A stretch of DNA of 64,000 bases from Alphaproteobacteria bacterium (GTDB taxonomy: Bacteria; Pseudomonadota; Alphaproteobacteria; ATCC43930; CGMCC-115725), in assembly GCA_028871055.1 (NCBI GenBank), contig JAGWON010000003.1, positions 62,001 to 126,000 of the forward strand, in the 5' to 3' direction. The notes beneath the pieces are model-generated. The model had not been told where the DNA came from. It saw nothing but the letters and a program-made list of their open reading frames with translations, and did not search any database. A program made the translations under genes and the position numbers. Shown here piece by piece: positions 52,582-64,000 of this stretch (positions are counted from its first letter, which is position 1; each line of letters begins with the position of its first letter).

Positions 52582-54456
52582 TCAGGCGGCAACGGTCTGC
52601 GGAACGGTGCGTTCGGGCGGGAGCGTCAGTCGCGCGGTGGTGCCGTAGCCGACAGCGCTTTCGAGTCGCAAGGTGCCGCCGTGCAGTTCAGCCAGGGATT
52701 TGGCGATTGGCAGGCCAAGGCCGGTCCCTTCCTGGGTGCGGGCGAGTGAGCCGTCAACCTGATAGAACGGCTCCATCACGCGGCCGATCTGGTCGGGTGG
52801 AATGCCGATGCCGGTGTCCTCGACATCGAACTCGACGCCGCCGGCGTCGCTGACTCGCACGAGCACGCGGACCTCGCGCTCCGCCGGCGTGAACTTGACC
52901 GCGTTCGACAGCAAGTTGAGGAGGATTTGCCGCAGGCGGCGCTCGTCGCCGCGAAAATTCGGCGCGTTCGGCACAATCTTGGTGGCGATGGTGACGCCCT
53001 TCTTGTTGGCGATGGGCGTGACGAACCGGACACTGTCTTCGACCAGCGTTTTCGCGTCGACAACACCTTCGTTGAGCGACAGCTGCTTGGCGTCCGATTT
53101 GGCGAAGTCGAGGATGTCGTTGATGATCGACAGAAGTTGCGCGCCGCTGCGGTTGATGTCCGTGGCGTAGTCGCGATAACGGCCTGCAGCAAGCTTGCCC
53201 TGCCCGTCGTTCGCCATGATCTCGGAGAAGCCAAGAATGGCATTGAGCGGCGTGCGCAGCTCGTGGTTCATGTTGGCGATGAATTCGCTCTTGAGACGGC
53301 TGGCGTCTTCGGACACCTGCTTCGCCTGAAGCAGATCGCCGATGGCGCGCTCGCGCTCGGTCACGTCATGGAAGGTGATGACGACGCCGCCGATCGAGGG
53401 CTCATGCGCCATGTTGCACACGGTCGCCTCGTAGTCGCGGAGCGGGCCGCCGATCTTGCGGATTTTCAGGTGGTCGACATGCGCCGCAGCCGACCGTGGA
53501 CCATGCACGATCAACGCCCGGCGCAGCAGGTCGACGCCGTGACCTTGGACCAGATCGAACACGCTGCCGCCCTCGAGTGACTTGATATTGAAGTCAGCCA
53601 GGCCCTGCGATTGCACGGCAAAGGTGATTTGGCCGGTCCGCGTCACCACCAGGAAGATGTCGTTCGAACTCTGCACCAGGTGGCGGAAACGGTCGGTAGT
53701 GGCTTGAACGATATGCTGCTCGCGAACACGGACCGATTCGAGGTGGCGGTCGAACTTGGCAGAGGCCAGTTCGAGGCCGAGGATGATGGCGCTCGCGAGA
53801 GCGATGACGAGCGCCATGGTACCACGGTCGAGCTGGGCCGCTTCGGGGTGCAACAGGCTCGGCATGGCGGTGAAGGAGGCCGCCTCCATTCCGGTATAAT
53901 GCATCCCGTAGACGGCGGCGCCCATGATCACGGCGGCGCTGGCGCGCCACAGTGTTCCCTTCTCGCGCAATGCAATCCACAGCGCGGTGGTCGCGGCGGT
54001 GCAGGCGATGACGATCGACGCGACAACGATCGTCGGATTGTAGGTGATGACAGCCGGCAGCTGCATCGCCGCCATGCCCGTGTAGTGCATCGCCGCGATG
54101 CCAAAACCCATGATCGTTCCGGCGACTATGAGCCGCGGCGTGTTGCGGCCGCTGGCCGTGATCGCGAATCCGACGGCAGTGACGTCGATCGCGATCGCCA
54201 GCGAGATCAGCATGGTTGGAATGCTGTAGCCGACGGGCACCGGCAACGAGAAGGCCAGCATGGCGATGAAGTGCATCGACCAGATGCCGCCACCCAGCGC
54301 GGTCGCGGCAACGACGATCCAGCCGAGGCGGCTCCAGCCGCTCGACGACCAGATGCGGGGAGCGACGTTGAGGGCGACGAAAGAAGCCCCGGTCGCGACG
54401 CCCATCGAGAGAAGGACAAGCATCGGATCGTAGGAGCCTTCAAGAATGCCGGTCAT
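52582..54456 (-). CDS. MHYT-domain sensor histidine kinase with PAS
   Basis: A 624-aa inner-membrane kinase. Residues 10-235 form a seven-helix MHYT region with three motif copies: MHFI at 61-64, MHYT at 123-126 and MHYT at 185-188; the Met/His residues are predicted to hold a metal that senses O2, CO or NO. A PAS segment (about 255-370), then HisKA with FIANMNHELRTPLNAILGFS (His398), and an ATPase domain with NLLSNAVKF, DTGIGIPPDQ and GTGLGLPIAKSL. The ATG at 54456 is chosen over upstream codons. No response regulator is adjacent, so it is an orphan kinase. It is near the low-oxygen island, but a link is not shown. Confidence 0.9.
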   Translation of the reverse strand: MTGILEGSYDPMLVLLSMGVATGASFVALNVAPRIWSSSGWSRLGWIVVAATALGGGIWSMHFIAMLAFSLPVPVGYSIPTMLISLAIAIDVTAVGFAITASGRNTPRLIVAGTIMGFGIAAMHYTGMAAMQLPAVITYNPTIVVASIVIACTAATTALWIALREKGTLWRASAAVIMGAAVYGMHYTGMEAASFTAMPSLLHPEAAQLDRGTMALVIALASAIILGLELASAKFDRHLESVRVREQHIVQATTDRFRHLVQSSNDIFLVVTRTGQITFAVQSQGLADFNIKSLEGGSVFDLVQGHGVDLLRRALIVHGPRSAAAHVDHLKIRKIGGPLRDYEATVCNMAHEPSIGGVVITFHDVTERERAIGDLLQAKQVSEDASRLKSEFIANMNHELRTPLNAILGFSEIMANDGQGKLAAGRYRDYATDINRSGAQLLSIINDILDFAKSDAKQLSLNEGVVDAKTLVEDSVRFVTPIANKKGVTIATKIVPNAPNFRGDERRLRQILLNLLSNAVKFTPAEREVRVLVRVSDAGGVEFDVEDTGIGIPPDQIGRVMEPFYQVDGSLARTQEGTGLGLPIAKSLAELHGGTLRLESAVGYGTTARLTLPPERTVPQTVAA

Positions 54457-54650
54457 GCCTGCGGGTTCACAGCGAGAGAAATCTCCGGCAGAGCATGGCG
54501 GAGAATCATTAACGGAGCGTTTGCCCTGATGCGCCGCCTGGAGCCGCGCGCTATGGTGAAGCAACGGTTAACATCGGTAGAGACGATCCGGCGCTCGACG
54601 CGAGTGCGATCACGCTGCACCGCACGGGCAGTGGTTCTTCCGTCGTCCTG

Positions 54651-55358
54651 TTGCATTGTCTCGGCGTTGATCGCGGGTTTTGGCAGGTCGCCGTGCAGGG
54701 CATGGACGGCGACCACGCCCTGCTCGCCTATGACTTTCCCGGTCACGGCGAGAGTTGGGTTCCGGCCGGGCCCTACGGCATCGCGGACCTGTCCGCCCAG
54801 CTTGCCGCGGTTTTGGCCCGTGCCGGCATCGCGCGCGCGTCGGTTGCCGGCATATCGCTCGGCGGCCTCGTGGCGCAGCATTTCGCCGCAACGTTTCCGG
54901 CGCGCGTCGACCGGCTCGTTCTGGTCGACACGACGCCGCGCTACACTGACGAAATGCGCGACATGTGGGCGGTGCGTGCCATACAGGCGCGCAGGAACGG
55001 CCTCAGCTCGATGATTCTCGGCCTGCTCGAGATCTGGTTCACCTGGGAATTCATTGCGCAGGATCCGCCCGCGGTGCGCTATGTACGCGCCGTGTTTGAG
55101 CGTTGCCCGAACGAGGGCTATGCCCGTGGCTGCGAGGCGCTCGCTGCGGCCGACCTGCGCGGCCTCGCGCCCAAGATCACGGTACCAACGCTGGTGGTCT
55201 GCGGTGACCAAGACATTCCGAGCTTCCTCGATGCTGCGCGCTGGCTCAACGCCAATATCGCGAATTCACAGCTGGCCTGGCTGGCGCCTGCGCGGCACGC
55301 GTCGATCCTGGAACAGCCGCGGGCCTTTCGCCGAATCCTGCGCGAATTCCTCGCCTAG
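54651..55358 (+). CDS. Alpha/beta hydrolase, enol-lactonase-like; 5' end unclear
   Basis: At least 235 aa of an alpha/beta hydrolase. It has [11 protein letters not shown] (oxyanion region), [10 protein letters not shown], the nucleophile elbow [26 protein letters not shown] (acid) and [10 protein letters not shown] (His), similar to 3-oxoadipate enol-lactonase (PcaD). The coding frame continues upstream of the TTG at 54651 as SAITLHRTGSGSSVVL, clearly part of the first beta strands, back to a stop at 54510, but has no ATG, GTG or TTG there. An ATG at 54553 is in another frame. So the start is either a rare codon or separated by a one-base frameshift. Tail-to-tail overlap with gltD. Confidence 0.75.
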   Translation: MHCLGVDRGFWQVAVQGMDGDHALLAYDFPGHGESWVPAGPYGIADLSAQLAAVLARAGIARASVAGISLGGLVAQHFAATFPARVDRLVLVDTTPRYTDEMRDMWAVRAIQARRNGLSSMILGLLEIWFTWEFIAQDPPAVRYVRAVFERCPNEGYARGCEALAAADLRGLAPKITVPTLVVCGDQDIPSFLDAARWLNANIANSQLAWLAPARHASILEQPRAFRRILREFLA

Positions 55359-56794
55359 CGCGGCAGGTCGGATTTTCCCATCAAGAACTCATCGACTGCG
55401 CGGGCGCATTGCCGCCCTTCGCGGATCGCCCAGACCACAAGCGACTGGCCGCGTCGCGCGTCGCCTGCGGCGAACACCTTGTCGACGCTGGTGCGGTAGT
55501 TCTCCGTGTTGGCTTTGATGTTGCCGTGCGGATCGAGCGCGAGGCCGAGGCCGTCGACCGCCCCCGGCTTGACCGGATGCACGAACCCCATCGCCAGCAG
55601 CACAAGATCGGCCGGAACGTGGAACGCGCTGTTCGACAGCTCGATCATCTGCAAGCGGCCCTCGGCGTCGCGATGCCACTGGACGCGCACGCAATCGAGG
55701 CCGGTGACGTGCCCCTCCTTGCCGGTGAAGGCCTTGGTCAAGACCGACCAATCGCGCTCGACGCCTTCCTCCTGCGAGGACGACGTGCGCAGCTTCATTG
55801 GCCAATCCGGCCAGGTCAGCAGCTTATCCTCGTGCTCGGGCGGTTGCGGCATGATTTCGATCTGCGTCACCGATCGGGCGCCCTGGCGATTCGAAGTGCC
55901 GATGCAGTCGGAGCCGGTGTCGCCGCCGCCGATCACCAGGACGTCCTTATCAGCGGCGAGAATGTCCGCGTCCGCGAATTGTTCTCCGGCGACTCGGTGG
56001 TTCTGTTGCGTCAAGAAATCCATCGCGTAGTGGATGCCGGCGAGGTCGCGGCCCGGCAGCGGCAGATCGCGCGGCTGTTCGGCACCAATGGCGAAAACCA
56101 CGGCGTTGTTCGCCTTCATCAGGCGCGCGACCGGCACGTTGCGGCCGATATGCGCGTTGACGTGGAAGACCACGCCCTCGGCCCGCATCTGGGCGATGCG
56201 GCGATCGACGACATGCTTCTCGAGCTTGAAATCGGGAATGCCGAGCCGCAACAGGCCGCCGATCCGCGGCGATTTTTCGTAAACCGCGACGTCGTGCCCG
56301 GCACGCGCCAATTGCTGGGCACAGGCGAGCCCCGCCGGGCCCGAGCCGACGATCGCGACACGCTTGCCCGTGCGGCGCTTCGCCGGCGACGGCGCGACCC
56401 AGCCGGCCTCCCAGCCGCGGTCGGCGATGGCGTGCTCGATCGTCTTGATGGTGACCGGCGATTCGATGAGGTTCAGCGTGCAAGAGGCCTCGCACGGCGC
56501 CGGGCAGATGCGTCCGGTGATGTCGGGGAAGTTGTTGGTCGAATGCAGCACATCGAGCGCGCGCCGCATGTCGCCTTCGTAGACCAGATCGTTCCAATCC
56601 GGGATGATGTTGTTGACCGGACAGGCCGCGTGGCAGTAGGGCGTGCCACAGTCCATGCAGCGCCCCGCCTGGCGCTTTAGCTCGTCCGGCGGCAGGGGTT
56701 CGACGAATTCGCGGTAGTGCTTGAGACGTTCTTCGACCGGCGCGTAGTCGCGGTCGCGCCGCTCGAACTCCATGAACCCGGTCGGCTTACCCAT
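55355..56794 (-). CDS. gltD: Glutamate synthase small subunit (GltD)
   Basis: A 479-aa FAD and iron-sulfur subunit that feeds NADPH electrons to GltB. The N-terminal ferredoxin-like region has [20 protein letters not shown] and [15 protein letters not shown] binding is at [20 protein letters not shown], and NADPH binding at [20 protein letters not shown]. The ATG at 56794 begins [17 protein letters not shown], the standard start, and is four bases after gltB. Together they make glutamate from glutamine and 2-oxoglutarate. Confidence 0.98.
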   Translation of the reverse strand: MGKPTGFMEFERRDRDYAPVEERLKHYREFVEPLPPDELKRQAGRCMDCGTPYCHAACPVNNIIPDWNDLVYEGDMRRALDVLHSTNNFPDITGRICPAPCEASCTLNLIESPVTIKTIEHAIADRGWEAGWVAPSPAKRRTGKRVAIVGSGPAGLACAQQLARAGHDVAVYEKSPRIGGLLRLGIPDFKLEKHVVDRRIAQMRAEGVVFHVNAHIGRNVPVARLMKANNAVVFAIGAEQPRDLPLPGRDLAGIHYAMDFLTQQNHRVAGEQFADADILAADKDVLVIGGGDTGSDCIGTSNRQGARSVTQIEIMPQPPEHEDKLLTWPDWPMKLRTSSSQEEGVERDWSVLTKAFTGKEGHVTGLDCVRVQWHRDAEGRLQMIELSNSAFHVPADLVLLAMGFVHPVKPGAVDGLGLALDPHGNIKANTENYRTSVDKVFAAGDARRGQSLVVWAIREGRQCARAVDEFLMGKSDLPR

Positions 56795-56798
56795 GGGA

Positions 56799-61418
<4,620 letters not shown>

Positions 61419-61814
61419 ACCCCAACCTCCTCCGACCCGATGGCCCCTGAGTCGCGCGTCCAGACCGGATCGGGAATTTTGCCCTGCCGCAGCGGATCCC
61501 GCCGTGGCGGCGACGCGATGTGCTTTGTCGCAGCATCGCGGGAGGGGCACGTCGAGTCAAGAAAAGCCTAGCGTTAAATGGGCCGTCGCCGGGCGGCAAA
61601 AACCCTTGTACCGGCAGGGAAATCACCGTTAAGGGTGCGGCCCGCCAGCCGTGCGCACGGCTCCCATCGGTGCATCGGCGTGGCGTTGACAGGTGGTGTG
61701 GCCGCGACGCATGGTTAAACGAGACATCAAGCAGGACAAGGTGATAGCCGAAGGCGCCGCACCGCGTCCGGCACGGACGCGGCGCCCGGTGCTGTTCGAG
61801 AGAGGAATCCCCGC
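61419..61814. other. 396-base gap between divergent gltB and E1 alpha genes
   Basis: It holds the gltB ribosome site (GGAGGAGGT), a possible -35 TTGACA at 61686-61691 facing the E1 gene with no convincing -10, and a leader hairpin GCGTCCG-GCA-CGGACGC at 61764-61780 flanked by GGCGCC on both sides, just before the E1 alpha ribosome site. I see no FNR box, no clear sigma-54 site and no small gene. Confidence 0.5.
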
Positions 61815-62840
61815 GTGACCAGCCGCGCTCAACTGAAGCCCGTGAAGCTGCGCAACGATGCGCTCAACGAGGCCAAACGCCTCGATCTCTACCGCATCCA
61901 GGTGGAGATTCGCGACTGCGAGCAGCGCGCCTATGACCTCTTCCTTCAGGGACTGGTCAAGGGTACCAGCCACCTGTCGCTCGGCCAGGAGGCGGTCGCG
62001 GCGGGCTTCGCCAGCGCTATGGAAAAGGGCGATCTCAGCTTCTGCACCTATCGCGGTCATGCCCACACGCTGGCGCGCGGCGTGCCAATGGACAAGGTGC
62101 TGGGAGAGCTGATGCAGCGCGACAATGGCTTGATGCGCGGTAAGGGCGGCTCGATGCACTTGACCTCCGTGGCCCATGGCGTCATGGGCTCTTATGCGAT
62201 CATCGGCGCGCATTTGCCGATCGCCTGCGGTGCCGCGTGGCGCGCGCAATACAAGGGCCAGAAGGACGTCTCGGTCTGCTTCTTCGGGGACGGCACGACC
62301 AATATCGGCGCTTTCCACGAGGCGCTGAATTTCGCCGCCGTGTGGAAGCTGCCGGTGATCTTCGTCTGCGAAAACAATCTCTACATGGAATATACGCCGA
62401 TCCGCGATGTGACCGCGGTCAAGCATCCCGCGGCGGACCGCGCCGGCGCCTATGGGCTCGAGCGCATCGTCGTCGACGGCAATGATGCCGACGAAGTCTA
62501 TCGCGCCGCGTGCGCTGCGTTCGACAAGGCGCGCGCCGGCGATGGGCCTTCGCTGATCGAGTGTCTGACCTATCGCCACAGCGGTCATTCGCGCGCCGAT
62601 CCCGCGAAGTACCGGCCGGAGGGCGAGCTCGAGGAGTGGAAGAAGCGCGATCCGATCAAGGTTTATCGCCGGCGTTTGCTCGAGGCGGGCATCGGCGAAT
62701 CCGCGCTCAAACAGATCGAAGACGACTCGCGGCGCAAGGTCGACGCCGCAACCGAGGCATGCAAGGCCGCGCCGCCGCCGCCGGCCGAGATCCTGACCAC
62801 CGACGTTTATGCCGACGGAGGTTGGGCATGGCGGAACTGA
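61815..62840 (+). CDS. TPP-dependent dehydrogenase E1 alpha subunit (acetoin/pyruvate type)
   Basis: A 341-aa subunit of a 2-oxo-acid or acetoin dehydrogenase. The GTG at 61815, with GAGAGGAA upstream, begins with TSRAQLKPVKLRNDALNEA. Thiamine diphosphate binding is in CFFGDGTTNIGAFHEALNFA then VWKLPVIFVCENN, and the phosphorylation-loop region is YRHSGHSRADPAKYR. MRGKGGSMHLTSVAHGVMGS is typical of AcoA/PdhA. The E1 beta gene overlaps by 13 bases. Acetoin dehydrogenase or a second pyruvate dehydrogenase are both possible; the missing lipoyl domain on E1 beta argues against the main alphaproteobacterial PDH. Confidence 0.9.
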   Translation: MTSRAQLKPVKLRNDALNEAKRLDLYRIQVEIRDCEQRAYDLFLQGLVKGTSHLSLGQEAVAAGFASAMEKGDLSFCTYRGHAHTLARGVPMDKVLGELMQRDNGLMRGKGGSMHLTSVAHGVMGSYAIIGAHLPIACGAAWRAQYKGQKDVSVCFFGDGTTNIGAFHEALNFAAVWKLPVIFVCENNLYMEYTPIRDVTAVKHPAADRAGAYGLERIVVDGNDADEVYRAACAAFDKARAGDGPSLIECLTYRHSGHSRADPAKYRPEGELEEWKKRDPIKVYRRRLLEAGIGESALKQIEDDSRRKVDAATEACKAAPPPPAEILTTDVYADGGWAWRN

Positions 62841-63808
62841 CCTATCGCGACGCGGTGGCGCGCGGCATCGCTCAGGAAATGACGCGCGACCCCGACGTCG
62901 TCTTTTTTGGCGAGGATGTCGCCAAGGCCGGCGGCGTGTTCAAGACGACGATCGGCCTGCTGGAGCAATTCGGGCCCAGGCGCGTGCGCGACACGCCGAT
63001 TTCGGAGCAAGCCATCCTCGGCGCGGCCATGGGCGCGGCGATGACGGGCTTGAAACCGATCGCCGAGATTATGTTCTCGGATTTCCTCGCGGTGTGCTTC
63101 GACTATATCGCCAACGAGTTTCCGAAAGCGCGCTATATGTCGAACGGCCAGTTGAAATGCCCGCTCGTCGTACGCACCGGCAACGGCGCGGGGTCGCGCT
63201 TCGGCGCACAGCACAGCCAAAGCGTCGAGAACTGGGCGATGATGATTCCGGGCCTCAAGGTGGTGGCGCCATCCAATCCGGCGGACGTCATCGGCCTGAT
63301 GGCTGCCGCCGTGCGCGATCCCGATCCGGTGATCTTCTTCGAGCACAAATCGCTTTATGCGGCAAAGGGCGAGGTGCCCGACGGCGAGATCGTCGACCGC
63401 CTCGGTACGGCGAAGATCGTCCGGCCAGGCAAGGACGCGACCGTGCTGGCGCTGGCGCTGATGATGCCCCGCGCGCTCGAGGCTGCCGAGACGCTGGCGC
63501 AGGAGCATGGTATCGAAGTCGAAGTTGTCGACGTGCGTTCGCTGGTGCCGCTCGATCTCGCCACCATCCTAAGCTCGGTCGCGCGCACTCATCGCCTCTT
63601 CACCGTCGAAGAGAACCCGCGGCTGTGCGGCTGGGGTGCCGAACTGGCCTCGATCGCCGCCGAGGAGGCGTTCTACGATCTCGATGGGCCGGTCGTGCGG
63701 ATCACCACGCCTCATATTCCCTTGCCCGCAGCGGACAACCTCGAAGATTTGGCGCTGCCGAGCGCGCCGCGCATCGTCGACAAGATCCGCCGCTCCCTGA
63801 ACGCATGA
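62828..63808 (+). CDS. TPP-dependent dehydrogenase E1 beta subunit
   Basis: A 326-aa partner of E1 alpha. It starts MAELTYRDAVARGIAQEMTR, has VVFFGEDVAKAGGVFKTTIG, RVRDTPISEQAILGAAMGAA and FGAQHSQSVENWAMMIPGLK, and a C-terminal transketolase domain with VDVRSLVPLDLATILSSVAR. No N-terminal lipoyl domain, unlike the usual alphaproteobacterial PdhB. GGAGG lies before the ATG inside the E1 alpha end. The lipoyl transferase (E2) must be further downstream or elsewhere. Confidence 0.92.
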   Translation: MAELTYRDAVARGIAQEMTRDPDVVFFGEDVAKAGGVFKTTIGLLEQFGPRRVRDTPISEQAILGAAMGAAMTGLKPIAEIMFSDFLAVCFDYIANEFPKARYMSNGQLKCPLVVRTGNGAGSRFGAQHSQSVENWAMMIPGLKVVAPSNPADVIGLMAAAVRDPDPVIFFEHKSLYAAKGEVPDGEIVDRLGTAKIVRPGKDATVLALALMMPRALEAAETLAQEHGIEVEVVDVRSLVPLDLATILSSVARTHRLFTVEENPRLCGWGAELASIAAEEAFYDLDGPVVRITTPHIPLPAADNLEDLALPSAPRIVDKIRRSLNA

Positions 63809-63815
63809 GGTCGTC

Positions 63816-64000
63816 ATGGCCGATACCCTGAAGGCGAAGCTCAAGGACGCACCCGACATCGAAGTGCCGACCGGGCTCTATATCGGCGGCCGGTTCCGTG
63901 CTGCGACCGGCGGCGGCCGCTTCGATGTGCTCAATCCGGCGACCGAACAGCCGTTGTGCGCGGTGGCGGATGGCACTGTCGACGACGCCAGGGCGGCGAT
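63816..64000 (+). CDS. Aldehyde dehydrogenase, N-terminal part, cut by window end
   Basis: Sixty-one codons starting MADTLKAKLKDAPDIEVPTG, with GLYIGGRFRAATGGGRFDVL and NPATEQPLCAVADGT, the normal N-terminus of the NAD(P)-dependent aldehyde dehydrogenase superfamily (succinate-semialdehyde type is likely). GAGG precedes the ATG, seven bases after E1 beta, so it belongs to the same operon. Catalytic residues lie outside the window. Confidence 0.85.
   Translation, partial: MADTLKAKLKDAPDIEVPTGLYIGGRFRAATGGGRFDVLNPATEQPLCAVADGTVDDARAA

Noticed and set aside
61686-61716. Sigma-70 promoter for the E1 alpha gene
   Set aside because: TTGACA is present but no acceptable -10 element is found at the right spacing.

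Overview
This is about 64 kb of high-GC chromosomal DNA from an alphaproteobacterium. The evidence is Usg, a TIGR01459-type HAD protein, an Atm1-type exporter, a single-chain methylmalonyl-CoA mutase with MeaB, a groESL operon behind a CIRCE element, and many FNR/FixK-type boxes. A Rhodospirillales-like genome is plausible, but the window does not fix the order. Coding density is high. I see no phage, insertion sequence, CRISPR array or rRNA; there is one tRNA.

Layout. 1-2.8 kb (minus): cytochrome bd oxidase (cydP-cydA-cydB) behind an FNR-type box. 2.9-6.1 kb (minus): the methyl-cycle genes ahcY and metK, then rpmB. 6.2-12.8 kb (minus): meaB, an Atm1-like ABC exporter coupled to an MFS exporter, and methylmalonyl-CoA mutase. 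12.8-14.2 kb (minus): ctaA and usg. 14.4-16.5 kb (plus): groES-groEL. 16.6-18 kb is a disturbed patch: a frameshifted AT-rich DUF6680-like gene, a 40-codon copy of the start of a dioxygenase gene, and a TPR protein. It is followed by the intact two-subunit Rieske oxygenase (18.0-19.9 kb). 20-31.9 kb holds housekeeping and envelope genes: a DinG-like helicase, pyrD, a HAD protein, a TauE/SafE permease, a decayed chromate locus (flavin reductase plus chrA halves), a DUF882 peptidase, an L,D-transpeptidase, a ketopantoate reductase and an aldo/keto reductase. 32-34.5 kb is a Tat-exported-substrate ABC importer behind a perfect 16-bp palindrome. 34.5-35.75 kb holds a DUF442 protein, a cupin and tRNA-Gly(CCC).

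The most distinctive part is 35.8-49.4 kb. Five promoter regions there carry near-perfect TTGAY-N4-RTCAA boxes. They precede a host-attachment-type protein with ChaB and a 64-aa protein; a decayed uspA followed by two 2OG-Fe(II) oxygenases, a Rid-family protein and hemN; hsp20; three BON domains with UspA and a zinc alcohol dehydrogenase (and, divergently, a 97-aa secreted protein); and a divergent pair made of a 92-aa protein with an APH/AAA protein and a PatZ-like acyl-CoA ligase/acetyltransferase. This reads as a low-oxygen survival island, comparable in content to a Dos-type regulon. The cyd operon carries the same kind of box. A three-MHYT histidine kinase lies nearby at 52.6-54.5 kb, but no FNR/FixK gene is in the window.

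49.4-64 kb: ada, a flavin reductase, lpxR with a remnant of an efflux outer-membrane gene, the MHYT kinase, an alpha/beta hydrolase, gltD-gltB, and the start of an operon for a TPP-dependent E1 alpha/beta dehydrogenase plus an aldehyde dehydrogenase cut by the window end. Several genes in the window are broken by single-base frameshifts. Either some loci are decaying or the assembly carries indels; this should be settled before those genes are interpreted.
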